NCBI RefSeq assembly: GCF_016097555.1
Contig: NC_054704.1
Span: 43,189,751 to 43,253,750, forward strand
Direction of reading: 5' to 3'
Source: Gigantopelta aegis
Lineage: Eukaryota > Mollusca > Gastropoda > Neomphalida > Peltospiridae
Length of the DNA: 64,000 bases
Part shown: positions 1 through 13,000 of the stretch, in pieces
Position numbering within the stretch: the stretch's first letter is position 1
Layout of the letters: the number at the start of each line of letters is the position of its first letter
Translations under genes and position numbers: made by a program
The notes under the pieces: model-generated
What the model was told of the DNA's origin: nothing
The model's input: only the letters and a program-made list of their open reading frames with translations
Database searches by the model: none

Positions 1-41
1 CCATATTTATGTACATGATTCCATGCACAGCCAACACTCCA

Positions 42-277
42 GCCAGTGCATCACAACGGGTACATCAATGGCCATGGTATTTGCTATCCTGTCTATGGGA
101 TGGTGCATACAAAAGATCCCTTGCTGCCAATCGAAAAGAGTAGCCCATGAAGTGGCGACAGCAGGTTTCCTCCTTCAATATCTGTGTGGTCCTTAACCAT
201 TAACCATATGTCCGACGCCATATATCCGCAAATGAAATGTGTTGCGTGTGTCGTTAAATAAAACATTTCCTTCCTTC
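42..277 (+). mobile_element. tRNA-type SINE, group A tail 1, 5' truncated
   Basis: The segment carries the SINE body words (CCAGCCAGTGCA, GGATGGTGCATA, AAAGATCCCTTGCTGC, GAAGTGGCGACAGC) and the tail GTGTCGTTAAATAAAACA. The tRNA-like head is missing. The same element occurs full length at 20918-21231 and, inverted, at 7761-8093. A short ORF through it is a shadow. Confidence 0.85.
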
Positions 278-565
278 CATGCACGGCCAAATTCAGCGTG
301 CTGGGGGAAGAAGTGTTGTTAATGAGCGGTTTTTCCATGTACAAGTTTTTCAGCACGGTGACATAACACAAAATATATTTACTGGCGCCTTAAAAGTACA
401 CTTCAATGACATAAGATTTTGTATAGTAATCCGCTTGAGAAAATGCAGACAAGGAACTGCATATTTCCATGTGCAGACACACTCACGATAAATTGAGCAC
501 AGAATCATGTATATGGAAAGAGGTCCTAAAGGTGTTTGTAACATTGCTGCATGATGTACTGGTAT

Positions 566-1443
566 TTATTCAGACTAACCCCCTCGTCCCGGAGATGCCA
601 CCTGGTGATGTCAAGAGGCCCAATCCGGGATGGGCTTGCCTGAACCTATTTTTGGATATGGGCATATAAAAAGAGTTCCCATACCCATATTCAGACTAAC
701 CCCCTCGTCCCGGAGATGCCCCCTGGTGATGTCAAGAGGCCCAATCCGGGATGGGCTTGCCTGAACCTATTTTTGGATATGGGCACATAAAAAGAGTTCC
801 CATACCCATATTCAGACTAACCCCCTCGTCCCGGATGTCAAGAGGCCCAATCCGGGATGCCCCTGATGATCGTCGGAGAGGCCCAATCAAGGGATGGGCT
901 TGCCTGAACCTATTTTTGGATATGGGCATATAAAAAGAGTTCCCATACCCATATTCAGACTAACCCCCTCGTCCCGGAGATGCCCCCTGGTGATGTCAAG
1001 AGGCCCAATCCGGGATGGGCTTGCCTGAACCTATTTTTGGATATGAGCACATAAAAAAAAGAGTTCCCATACCCATATTCAGACTAACCCCCTCGTCCCG
1101 GAGATGCCCCCTGATGATGTCAAGAGGCCCAATCTGGGATGGGCTTGCCTGAACCTATGTTTGGATATGGGCATATAAAAAGAGTTCCCATACCCATATT
1201 CAGACTAACCCCCTCATCCCGGAGATGCCCCCTGGTGATGTCAAGAGGCCCAATCTGGGATGGGCTTGCCTGAACCTATTTTTGGATATGGGCACATAAA
1301 AAGAGTTCCCATACCCATATTCAGACTAACCCCCTCGTCCCGGATATGCCCCCTGGTGATGTCAAGAGGCCCAATCCGGGATGGGCTTGCCTGAACCTAT
1401 TTTTGGATATGGGCACATAAAAAGAGTTCCCATACCCATATTC
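566..1443. repeat. Satellite-like tandem array, about 7 units of about 121 bp
   Basis: Units begin TTCAGACTAACCCCCTCGTC at about 568, 690, 811, 952, 1078, 1199 and 1319. Each ends with a block reading CCTGAACCTATTTTTGGATA followed by GGGCACATAAAAAGAGTT. The third unit is longer (about 141 bp) and internally rearranged. Units are nearly identical, so the array is young or homogenised. Related single blocks occur at 10659-10703 and, inverted, at 36365-36440, and resemble the tail of the SINE at 15253-15502. The short ORFs across it are repeat shadows. Confidence 0.9.
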
Positions 1444-1600
1444 ACATAAGTTTGTGGATTATTATTTTTTATCGTCAGATATGATGTTCCCTGATGACAT
1501 AATTTTTATGTTCATCAAGAAATCACAAACTCATGTTGCTAAGGCTGGACCAATGAGGTGTAGTTATATTGTAATGAATGTAATAGAAATTTTATTACAA
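1442..1600. repeat. Dispersed repeat, short copy of the 13932-14250 repeat
   Basis: ACATAAGTTTGTGGAT and TCAGATATGATGTTCCCTGA are followed by a block ending in GTAATGAATGTAATAGAAAT. The same words occur in the same order at 13932-14250, where about 150 bp more lie between them. It directly abuts the satellite array. Family unknown. Confidence 0.6.
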
Positions 1601-2185
1601 ATGTTTAATTGCTATAGTTAGATCAGTTAGATGATCAAACTATGATGCTAAAACAGAAGGTTTATTTTAATTATATGAAAACTGCATAACAGATCATGTT
1701 TAAAACGGTAAACATGATCTGATCCACAAGATCTGGTTTAGACTGAATTCAATATAGCACATCTTACACAAATGATATGTGCGCAGTACTTTAACAAACA
1801 ACAGTACAGTAGAATACTCATTTAACATGGTTACACTTCTCAATATCAGAATATGTTTTGGAATCTTTTAAATGCCACTCAGAATTAGCTTTAAAGTTTT
1901 TAATTTCTTTGATTTCTATACAAAGTTTTAACACATACCTTGATTTATGTATTGTATTATACTTTTCTCCATAGCTCTTTACACTAGTTTTACATAATTA
2001 TATCAATAATATTTTCATACACGTACCAAGAGTCTGTGACACTAAATGAGGGGCAATACCCTTGAAATGTAGCCTACAACACGTCTCCAGAACTGTAAAC
2101 GTCTCAAAGTATGTGAAAAATGTATATCATGGTATTACAAACATTAGGATGACTAGAAACACTTTGGATGTACGGAAATGGATAA

Positions 2186-2605
2186 CAGTGTTCGAGATTA
2201 ACGGTATCCTGATATCCCGGGGATAGCAGATATTAATTTTGAATACCAGACTTCATACCGGGGTACCATAAAATTTTGTTTCGTAATTTATATTTTTCGT
2301 TGAAACAATAAAGTCGTCATTTACAGGCAAAGTTAAGTAACAGTATTTTCAAGCTCATACCCAATGCTACACCATAACAATATTTCCTCACTGAAATACA
2401 ACGAAAAGGCAAGTAGCCATTATAAAATGTTTTCAACCAATACAGCCTTTTTCTATTTACTAAAATTAAAATTGGATTGCTTGATATTTGAATGTCAGGT
2501 AACCATATCCCAAAGTGGGATACTAAATTCTCAGGCGGGATACCAGATTTTAAAATGTTTGTATCCAAATGGGATACTGCACAATATTTTTAATCTCGAA
2601 CACTG
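2186..2605. mobile_element. MITE, 15-bp TIR CAGTGTTCGAGATTA, 5-bp TSD
   Basis: Perfect 15-bp terminal inverted repeats lie at 2186-2200 and 2591-2605. Both flanks are the exact 5-bp duplication GATAA (2181-2185 and 2606-2610). The interior is AT-rich with repeated GGGATAC-type words and no plausible transposase. The termini and 5-bp duplication resemble the other CAG(G/T)G elements in this window, suggesting one transposase source, possibly hAT-like. Confidence 0.85.
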
Positions 2606-2610
2606 GATAA

Positions 2611-4055
2611 TCTAACTAATGAAATCTGAGTAACGTCTGGTTTCAATGATAAAAAACGGCTCTAATAGTGAAAATATACTGTAGTGTTAAAAACTAGTGT
2701 CTGTCACTTTAACACTATCAGTTTTGAAAGATCTTGTTGGTCCTTTTGAGAGTACAAGTTTCAATGTGGGGGTGAAATATTATTGACCAAAGCAATTAAA
2801 AAACAACAACTCCAAATTAGCAAAATTGTTTCTTATATTCTGTAACTTTGGGATGTTGAATTTTTTACGAAATGAAAAATTATCTATTATCATACATGTA
2901 AAAAAAATACAAACTGAAAATGGTGAATATATGGTGCAATCTAAAAATGGTCAGAACTCTATATTCGGGAACCTTGGTGTTTGACATGTTCATCAATGAG
3001 AATTGAACAATAACTTCGTACAGATTGTTCAAGGTGATAATAATTCCAAAATTTGTGATACAGTCCTTCAAAATTTTACCTTTGCTACATGTATAATAGT
3101 GGGTTATTTTATCTTAACCCTTGTCATGTTGTTAATATAAATGCATCATTTGTTTTTTCACCCTTGAAAACTGTAAAAACTATTTGTTAAGAATTGGTCA
3201 CCAGATTATTTAGATGGACACAATACTGGCCACAGTGTGGTTTCAATCTTAACTGCTTGCAGCCAAGACAACAATGTATTTGGCCTCACAAATTTACCAC
3301 AAATTATCACATCTTAATTCATTTTCAAATAATTGGCATTAAAAGACAAATAAATAGTTCCGTGGCATACAAATGATCCATCTTGGAACTGTACAGCTTA
3401 CTGATCAACAGTCTTTTGTGTCATAACTTTCATACTCAGCCGTCAGCACATATATCAGTATAGATCATATGTAGTGAATAAATACATTAGATATATGCAG
3501 ATGTTATCCATTTGTACAAAATTAAAGGGGCAATCTCAAAGTTGCATTATGTAAAAAAAAAAAAAATCATGTTTCTTGTGACATGAAAAGATTATACCTT
3601 TAATTACATGCCCATAAAAAATTACACCCATAATAATTTCATTTACTACCATTTTACAAAGTTTTATCCTGCAATCACTGTATTCATTGGCAAGATATGA
3701 TAACTAGATAAAAGTCTATATTTTTGGTCACATAAGCCCGACTCAACTCAAGTATTTCAGTCTAGATTTGCAATAAACACTCTTTAAATCATTTGTTTTG
3801 TACGGTAAATACAAATAACGTTTAGTTTTGTGATAACAATACAAAAGTTGTATATTTATTTATGAATTATGAGTTTAGAAATGCTTTTTGAATGTGACAG
3901 AATGTAGCTAGCATCTTACAAAGAATGACATAATGTATTATGTATGATGTCATATGGCAAAAGCCTTGCTATGTTGAAGATAATCGATTTGCATAACCAA
4001 AAATGGAATAAATAATGAATTTCTGACTATTCCTGTAGGACTGCAGGATAAAAGA
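2611..4055. other. Non-coding stretch, no recognised feature
   Basis: AT-rich sequence. I see no convincing exon, RNA gene or repeat relationship to the rest of the window. Confidence 0.5.
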
Positions 4056-4195
4056 AATAACTGGTTACTGTCTTAAGATATCAGCTTTATCCTCCTCAGG
4101 TCGAATGGTGAATGCAGCTCGGTAGAGCCTTGCTGCATTTGCCATTCTAACCTTCGCAGGGTAAAGCTGATATCTTAAGACAGTAACCAGTTATT
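4056..4195. mobile_element. Fold-back MITE, about 60-bp arms
   Basis: AATAACTGGTTACTGTCTTA begins the left arm and its complement ends the right arm at 4195. Pairing continues inward with a few mismatches to GCAGC/GCTGC around a loop of about 13 bases. The 25 outer bases pair perfectly. A transcript would form a long hairpin. Confidence 0.85.
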
Positions 4196-4635
4196 CCCAA
4201 TATATTCTTGTAAAATCCAATAGTAGAGTGACCGATAGGTAATGTCATAGTCTAAATTGGAATTGCATCTCCATATTAACAAACAAATGGGTGCTATTTT
4301 AATGGACAGGTGGTGAATATTTTCTATGTAAAGTACTTTATATTTTTCACCAAGTATTCTCCAGGCAACTACTGATTATGTTGAGTGTCAGCATGATACA
4401 ATTGTTTATATTCTCGAGTTAATTAATAATATGCAAACATTATATGTGGGATCAATTAATTTGTAGTTATTTATTACAACTAAATATAAAAATACTAAAA
4501 TATGTCACTTCAATTGCAACTTTAAAAATGAACCTTTAATAACTTGCACATTAATTGGCAACTGTTACATATATTTTTGTTATATACAATGCATGGATAA
4601 CAGTATATGCACATGTACATGTAATGTACACACAC

Positions 4636-4714
4636 CTTAGCAAGCTTTGAGGACCACCAGCTACTTTCACTGTCTCTTGTATAATCTCTTGACTTTTTAT
4701 CCAATACTGGTTTA
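4636..4714 (-). CDS. Possible isolated coding exon, unknown gene
   Basis: On the minus strand a good acceptor (TTTATTTCTGTAG) is followed by 79 nt open in one frame, ending at AAG|GTGTGTG. The 26 codons read KPVLDKKSRDYTRDSE then SSWWSSKLAK, a composition that looks like protein rather than random AT-rich DNA. I do not recognise a family. No neighbouring exon was found on either side, so it may belong to a gene reaching past the left edge, or be chance. Confidence 0.25.
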
Positions 4715-4773
4715 CTACAGAAATAAACTTATTACTTTAGTTTGACAAAAACTGAATTGCAAACCTGGGCCCA

Positions 4774-4911
4774 TGCTTATAAAACTTTTAGAGTCCAGAA
4801 TCAATCTCAAATGACATCACATGCATACAATTTGTATGGCGTTGTCATGACAATAGTGTCTCAGACTCTTTATTAGAGTCTCGAGTCTGGACTCTAAAAG
4901 TTTTATAAGCA
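4774..4911. mobile_element. MITE, TIR TGCTTATAAAACTTTTAGAG (copy 1)
   Basis: A 25-bp inverted repeat starting TGCTTATAAAACTTTTAGAG closes perfectly with the complementary end at 4911. Weaker pairing (GGGCC/GGCC) continues outside. A second copy lies at 19318-19436, and the internal words (ATGACATCA, CATACAATTTGTA-type) are shared but inverted. Confidence 0.85.
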
Positions 4912-5015
4912 CCAGGCCAGGATGTCTACTGAAGATGGACAAATGAACTTTGAATTAACATTCTCCTTGCAAAGCTTTAGCATGAAAGATCCCCACTAAA
5001 TAATGATACTTTATT

Positions 5016-5312
5016 GTTTTCCCTAGTATATTTTAGCATGCCTCAGTAGTCTAGAGCCATCTTGCCTTAATCAGCACCATGCTGCCTTGAGATTAAACAA
5101 GCCATTTTTAATCATTCTAAAAGTGCCTTTATAAAACACCAACAAAATTTACAATTAATAATTTTAAAGCAAGCATATTAATTATATTTATTTTTATTTC
5201 AATTTATTTTGTTTTATTTTTAATGAAAAAAAAAAAAGTGCTCTGAAAATGGTGAAAATGCCCCAAAAGTGTTTAGTCTACCATACCTTGCCAAATTCCT
5301 AGGGAAAACACT
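5016..5312. mobile_element. Probable MITE with TGTTTTCCCTAG ends
   Basis: TGTTTTCCCTAG at the left and CTAGGGAAAACA at the right are perfect inverted repeats. No clear target duplication was found, and the interior has no gene. Confidence 0.5.
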
Positions 5313-5447
5313 ATACTTATATGTTTGTAAGTTCAAATTTTAACCAAACACAAAAGCCCTACTTTCATGGTGAGTGTATCTCAAATACACAACAGTAAAC
5401 AAATTATTACAATTACCAACGAATAAAACAAATCAGGAATTATCCTC

Positions 5448-5582
5448 TGCACCGGCAGTCCCTTCTCCCCTACCTGGACGGAGGTGGTGGCCTAGGCAGA
5501 CACGTGCACCCATGACAGGGATGCGTTACAACAGCTTGTTCTGAATGTGCACATTAAACTCTATGACCTGACCTGACCTGAC
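5448..5582 (+). mobile_element. SINE fragment (group E 3' part)
   Basis: The sequence holds CAGACACGTGCACCCATGAC, then ACAACAGCTTGTTCTGA and a tail of repeated GACCT units (TGACCTGACCTGACCTGACA). The same core recurs inverted at 18740-18790. It is 5' truncated. Confidence 0.65.
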
Positions 5583-5832
5583 ATTTAACATTTGTGTTAA
5601 TGACAGAATAACCGATAAAAAGTGTATGACATCAGTTTACCCTGTGCACTTTACAAATATGAACTCTACATGGACCTTCAACCAAAGTTCAATATTTGGC
5701 TGAACAGGATAAAAGCCAATATCATTAATCAGTTATTGTTTTTATTCTACAATACAATATTGGGGGGAGGGGGGGGGGGGGAATTATATTTATGTTTATT
5801 TTTCTCTTTTATTTGAAATGATGATCAATATA

Positions 5833-5978
5833 TACTCAACAAAATTAATTAAGGACCATTAGATATTTTGGGATTTTTCTTTAAATGTGGTAATAAAAAT
5901 GTGTTAAAAGACTCACTGTGCATCTGTGATCAAAATTTGCTAACATAAATATGACACCTTAATCAATTTTGTTGAGGA
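5833..5978. mobile_element. Decayed Tc1/mariner-like MITE
   Basis: The left end TACTCAACAAAATTAATTAA and right end TTAATCAATTTTGTTGAG are inverted repeats flanked by TA on each side. At about 146 bp it has no coding capacity. The ends differ from the two full Tc1 copies, so this is another family. Confidence 0.6.
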
Positions 5979-6320
5979 TATTTAGTGAAAAAGCTGTTTG
6001 TAAAAATAATGTCATATATGAATGTAAAAATAATGTCATATATGAAAGTTCATTGTCACATCATCAAACAACCTTTTATAAACCCGTAACTCAAAAATAA
6101 TTAAGGAAATTATGTTGTGTTTATAACAAAACACAACTTTATATTCAGTTAACTTTATATTGCATTAAAAGCAATACATTCTATATATACGTTTTAAAGA
6201 ATGTAATGCGATAGGCACTATGCCATTACTGACACATCATTTTCAGTTGCTTACATTATCATAGTTCATGTTCTTCCAATACAAACAGTGATTGCAGAAT
6301 CTAAAAAATTAAGATTGATC

Positions 6321-6345
6321 CTTTTTTTTTTTTTTTTTTTTTTTT
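6321..6345. repeat. Poly-T tract
   Basis: About 25 consecutive T residues, possibly an old poly-A tail on the minus strand. It lies downstream of the minisatellite and the NIPA 3' end, and no adjacent retroposed gene is visible. Confidence 0.7.
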
Positions 6346-6439
6346 AGTACTGTTCTGCTGTACAAATGCTGCTCAACAACAATGTCAACAAGTCATAATA
6401 AATCAATTTGCATAATTGGTGACCAACGTAAAATAACAA

Positions 6440-7027
6440 TTTCAGACTCAGTTCAAGTCATACCTAGTGGAATCATCATGATATCACTCAGTTCAAGTCA
6501 TACCTAGTGGAATCATCATGATATCACTCAGTTCAAGTCATACCTAGTGGAATCATCATGATATCAGTCAGTTCAAGTCATACCTAGTGGAATCATCATG
6601 ATATCATTCAGTTCAAGTCATACCTAGTGGAATCATCATATCACTCAGTTCCAGTCATACCTAGTGGAATCATCATGATATCACTCAGTTCAAGTCATAC
6701 CTAGTGGAATCATCATATCACTCAGCTCAAAACATACCTAGTGGAATCATCACGATATCACTCAGTTCAAGTCATACCTAGTGGAATCATCACGATATCA
6801 CTCAGTTCAAGTCATACTTAGTGGAATCATCATATCACTCAGTTCAAGTCATACCTAGTGGAATCATCATGATATCACTCAGCTCAAATCATACCTAGTG
6901 GAATCATCACGATATCACTCAGTTCAAGTCATACCTAGTGGAATCATCATGATATCAGTCAGTTCAAGTCATACCAAGTGGAATCATCATATCACTCAGT
7001 TCAAATCATACCTAGTGGAATCATCAC
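6440..7027. repeat. 40-bp minisatellite, about 15 units, overlapping the NIPA stop codon
   Basis: The unit contains GTTCAAGTCATACCTAGTGG followed by AATCATCATGATATCACTCA. Most units are 40 bp; about four are 37 bp with the ATG of CATGATATC lost. Variants (CACGAT, AGCTCAAA) are mixed along the array. The rightmost unit is the 3' end of the NIPA coding exon on the minus strand. The rest lies in the predicted 3' UTR. The unit sizes are not multiples of three. Confidence 0.95.
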
Positions 7028-10000
7028 GATACTCGGTTACTGTTACACTATCCATGTTTATGGTTTCTTCATTTTTCAACAGCAGTTCTCGGTCTCTGTT
7101 GTTGTGTGACAGATCACCATTTGGCACACTGTCCTTTCTGACACTGGGTAGGTTTGCAAGAGTTACGCTCATGTCCTTGAAAGCATTTAGTAAAAATATC
7201 CCCACAATGATCACAGCGAAGCCACATATATCACCGAGTATTTTGTCGCCGGTCATGTTTCCCCACTCTTTAAACAAAATCAACGAAGCTGCTATCACAG
7301 AGGAGGTGAAAAACACATAGTATATCGGTGTCACCACTGCCGTGTTAAAAATGTCCAGAGCACGGTTTAAATAATTGAGCTGAATTAAAATACATATGAT
7401 GATAACCAACAGAAGCAGGTACGTCAGCTCATTATTGAATTCGTTCCTGCCACGGAATGTCTCTTTGATGGCAACTCCAAATCCCTTGCAGCCCATCACC
7501 GTGAAGGAGCCGAGGACAGAACAAATAGTAATGTAAACCAGGACGTTCTTGTTGCCATAGCGAGGAACAAAGTAGAATATTGCCACAAGTGCAATAATGA
7601 CCACTAATACAGCAAACCCTATAAACACTGAAAAATGAAGAAAAAAATCATTTTAATGAATCTGACTATTTATAAATTAATGGGGTCAGTGAATGCTTAA
7701 AGCAATTCTCAACACTACCTACTAGTATTCGGTGACATTTGAATCTGTCAGAGAAGAAACGAAGGAAATGTTTTATTTAATGACACACTCAACACATTTT
7801 ATATATGCGGATATATGGTGTCAGACATATGGTTAAGGACCACACAGATATTGAGAGGAAACCCGCTGTCGCCACTTCATGGGCTTCTCTTTTCGATTAA
7901 CAGCAAGGGATCTTTTATATGCACCATCCCGCAGACAGGGTAGTACATAGTAACATACCATGGCCTTAGATAAACCAGTCGTAGTGCACTGGCTATAACG
8001 CAAAATAGCCCAATGGGCCCACCAACGGGGATCGATCCCAGTCCGACCGCGCAGCAAGCGAGCGCTGTACCACTAAGCTACGTCCCACCCCCTTTCAGAG
8101 AAAGCAAGTGATTCTTTTCAACATAAAAGTAAATATGGCAGAGACTAAAGACTTTCGAAGGTGAGTATCATAGTGCTATGATATTGTAAAACTGTCAAGG
8201 GCTATGGCGTCACTACAACATATGCCATAGCTGATGACTGTTTTATGATATCGTAGCACTAAGATAGCTTTAAAAATCTGGGCCCAGTAACTTCATGATC
8301 ATAGACAATTAATAAACTTTAAGGATGAAGAAAGGAAAGGAATATTTGCTCAACAACACCTCAGCATAATTTAAACTACGGCTATTCAGTGTCCAATATT
8401 TGTTGTTTTGACATTGGTCAAAAGAGAGGAAAGTATACACCATAATAAACAGATGATTCACCACAAGTTTTTTTTAATATGGAAAATATCAACCGAGTCT
8501 ATGTTAATCGGTATTTGTCGATACTCTGCCAAGACAAATACCATTAATTAGACACGGTTGATATTTTACACATTAATAAATACAAGTAGTTAATTCTGTT
8601 TATCCTATAACATTTTTATTCGATATTTAGTAAATTACAGTACTAAAGTTGCCTCTATCGATAACATGATGTCATCACGATTAGCACAAATTACTTTGAC
8701 GTCACGCACTTTAACTAAATCTTATGAAAACGTTATGCTCAGGTATACAGGTCTTGATGGCTTGTAAACAAATGACCCATTCACAGCAACACATTATTAC
8801 CTAGAGACCTTGAAAATATGCATATACCTTGAAATTTGCATACCATTATTAACTGAGTTAATACACTAAATTATCACATGGGTTATGACATGGGTATGTT
8901 ATAGGATAAATGCTATTCCTTCAAAATAAGCTGCAAGGGATCTTTTACATGCACTGTCACCATCATCAAGACATCACAGCAGCCTTTGATGTACTAGTCA
9001 CTGTGCACTGGTTAGGATGACCCCCCCCCCCAAAAACCCCAGTCTATTGAAGGCAACTGATCCTACAACCTATCGCATCTCAGACAGGTGCTCATCCACT
9101 GTAATACACCTCGCCTCAACAGAATTAAGAAATGTAGCTGCAACCAAATGATTATCCACAGCTACATGTACAATGTCATTTTGTTGCTCTGTCTTGACTA
9201 AAAATGGAGAACGTTAGTTTGTTTTGTTTAACGATACCACTAGAGAACATTGATTTATTAATCATCGGCTATTGGATGTCAAACATTTGGTAATTTTGAC
9301 ATAAGCTTTGAGAGGAAACCCGCTACATTTTTCCCATTAGTAGCAAGGCATCTTTTATATGCACCATCCCACAGACAGGATAGCACATACCACGGCCTTT
9401 GATATACCAGTCTTAGTGCACTGGCTGGAATGAGAAATAACCCAATGGGCCCACCGACGGGGATCGATCACAAACCGACCGCGCATCAAGCGAGTGCTTT
9501 ACCATTGGGCTGTGTCCTGCTCCAAGTATGGAGAGAATAAGCTACAACAAACTAGAGAATTGGCCATACCTGGTGCGACAAGCATGGATTTGAGTTCCTT
9601 CATGTTGGCCACTTCGACTTCCTTGGGCGAGGAGATGACCATGACCGTGGAGCCGAGAATACACAGGAGACAGCCAGTCTTACCCAGCAGGTTCAGGTGC
9701 TCCTTCAGTATTCGTGATGCCAGCATAGCACTTTTAATGTAAAAAAACACAAACTATTATCTAGTATATAGTTGTAAATGAATGGGTAAATCAGTAACAG
9801 GGTTCAAACTTAAGAATTTGTCACAGAATTTTTTTTTTTTTAAATTGTGATGGGTGAAACGGCCCACCAACAGCAATTTTGAGCCTGCCTATGGCAATTT
9901 TTTAAAGTGACCTGTGCAGTGCTCAAATAAATATGAGTGAAATGTTATTTTGTTGCATTTAGACATATTTCAGATGTACAGATGTTAAAAATTGACAGAT

Positions 10001-13000
10001 AATATACACCAGATATACTCATTTTGCTGTCATTGATGAGTTTTACTGCTGGCAGTAACTTTTATCCAGATCAATCCTAGACCTACCGCGCATCCAGTGA
10101 AACAAAAACAAAAACAAACTTTTACAAAACTAAATCATAACTATGTATCAATGTCTGGTAGTAAAAGTACAGAGTTACAAGAATTTAGACTAATAGAGAT
10201 GAATCAGTTTTTTGCAAACTGTAAACTGAAAAGAAATTAAACATTTAAAAAATAAAACAAAAAATTGAACTAATGATCTCACCTAACAAGAACACTGAGG
10301 GCTCCAAGGGGAGTAACTAATGTGGCTGGGGCAAATGCATAGGCAGCAAAATTAGAAAACTCTCCAACAGTCACTGAAAAACACACATAATATTACATAA
10401 ACAATATTATTCACAACTGCAAACTACTAATGTAACACTGGTAGACAAACATACTAGTACAAGGGGAGGGTGGAAGATATATTAAATACAGATAAAAAGC
10501 AATACAGATAACCTATACTTTTGTGTAGAAAATCAAAGAGGATGGAAATGTTTTATTTAACGACGCACTCAACTCATTTTATTTACGGTTATATGGTGTC
10601 AGAAAATCAAAGAGGAGACAACTACTCAACCTCATACTGCTCATACCAATAATAACCATGCCTGAACCTTTTTTGGATATAGGCACGTTAATAAAGTTTA
10701 AAAAATAATAACCGATGTAAGACCAATATACTGGCAGCACTAAAGAGGTGGATGATGTATTCAATGTAGCTTTTAGATGTTATATAAATAATGCAGACTT
10801 CTGTTTGTAAAATAAAATGGGGAGACAACTATGCAACACCTCTGACAACAAAACAAACTATGTCTTTTATATCACTGGCATTTGATTTAATTACAAGTAA
10901 TGGTCTTTTTAGTTGCAACAAAACAAAATACATCTTTTCTATTATTGGTATTTCTGGAAAACAGTTTAATTAAAAAGAAAGTAATTTTTTATTTGGATTT
11001 TTTTTTTTTTTAAAGTTAACAAACTCATGATTTTAGACTATTAGAAAGATAGCTTGTCCAATTCACAGTTTATAAAGCATTATTGTTACAACATGTACTT
11101 ACTTAAGATCATTCCAGCCCACCACATCCATTCTTTGAGGTAACCATAACCACCAGCACCTAAAATACCAGGTTAAGATTTAACACACTAATATAAGTAC
11201 TACATAATACATGAGACAGAGACTTTACAGGGTGGACAATAGTGTTATTTCAGACAATTGGCTGCTTAAAAAACATGTCCATTGTATTACACTAAAGACA
11301 GTGGATGAGGCCTCGTTAAGACAAGTTGTGGCTTTAATGGTACCATTTGATAGTCTGGCAACCTCAGTACTAATATATAGATACATGTATGTAAGTTCTG
11401 GGCTAGTTGATTCAAAATAAAACTTTAAAATGTCCATTATCTAAACTGAAATAGGATTTAAAAAAACAAAACAATCATGGTTATATTATGTATTTGAATT
11501 TAAGATATTCAAATAAAATCCAGTTTATAAAACCATGTTTTACTTTATTAAAGCCACACCAAAATATACCACCCGATCACTTTAAATATAAATTACTATA
11601 CATCTGAAAAAAGCCCTACTAAATATATATTTATCTGATCTTAAATGCCATGTTGTACAGTAACCAGTATATAAAGGGCATTCAAACACATTTCTTTGTG
11701 CATTTTCAAAGGCTACACGTTGACGAAAACAAAAGGTACTTCAAATTTGTTTTTCATTTAATAACTTATACAATTTATATATCTAAATACATGGCATTAT
11801 TAATTTTTCAAGGCACATGAAATTTGAACATACTAAACACAAGTCAATCTCACCAGCTCTGTTTGACGTCTGTTTGGCAAGACGCATTAATCCCAGCTTC
11901 TTGAAAATAAAGCTTGTGCCAATGAAAAGGCTCGACATAATAGCCAGGAAGAGACCGATGTAGAAGTCTTTTAGGTCCTGCTCCGATTCCTGTCTCGTCA
12001 TGTTGCCGCTTGCTGTCAGATTCACAGGTATCTCAGTGCCTGACTCATTACCACCCTGGATAAAGAAAAGTAAATACATTTTATTACCCATACGGTTCAA
12101 CATAACCGAGTTAATAATAACAGTGCTGTCAAGTCTCACGAATTCGGAGTGAGACTCACACATTTGAATGTTATGTCACGCTCTCATGCCGGTACATGAT
12201 TTTCTCACGCATTTTAAACATTACAGCAAAAAAAAAATTATACATATATATTTTTTGTTGTTCATTCAATCTCGACGACTGACAAACAAGCCTGCGACTG
12301 TCCGCTGGCCCGGTTAAGCATCATAAGGCATTAAAATCATATAATAGGTGTCCATGTTGTTTACTGGTCAGAATCTCGAACCATGACCAATTATCAGCGC
12401 GCTTATTTCCCGCGCTGATTTATTCGGATTCATAATGTCGGACTCCGACCAGACAAAATCTCACTCCTTGCAAAAGTTCCAACTTGAGAGCTTTGTAATA
12501 ATCATACGAAGCACACGTGTAATAACAAGTGTAATGACGTAATTTTGGGAAGCGACATCATACCATGACATTGCTTCGCCAGTCCTAGCTCAGACTGCAT
12601 TTGAAATAGGACGTCATTTCGTTGTCTCCTTCTAGTTGTGGCTAAAACATTTTGAGTTGGGTCTTGTTATTCATAAAAACAATAATAATAATATGGATAA
12701 TAAAGAAATTATTACACCCGTGTGTGAGTCGTATTGATTTAACGAAACTCATGTACCATGGCCTTTGTTACACCAGTTGTGAAGCAATGAAATGAGAAAT
12801 AGCCCAATGGGCCCACCAACAGTGATCAATCCTAAATTGACCAGACCTATTAGGTAAGCACTCTATGACTAGCCTTCATCCAACACCACCCAACACACGC
12901 CCCCTCCCCCCATTACAATGGTTAGTGAAAGGAAAGGGAAGGTGGGGAAAAAAACCCCATCTATCTGGGGTCTGGTTGTTTGAATCCTGAATTAACGTAA

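Noticed and set aside
6440-7027. Regular 40-bp repeats that look like a CRISPR array
   Set aside because: There are no unique spacers; the whole unit is repeated, and it sits in a eukaryotic gene end.
6898-7320. 140-codon plus-strand ORF
   Set aside because: It is antisense to NIPA exon 6 and partly minisatellite.
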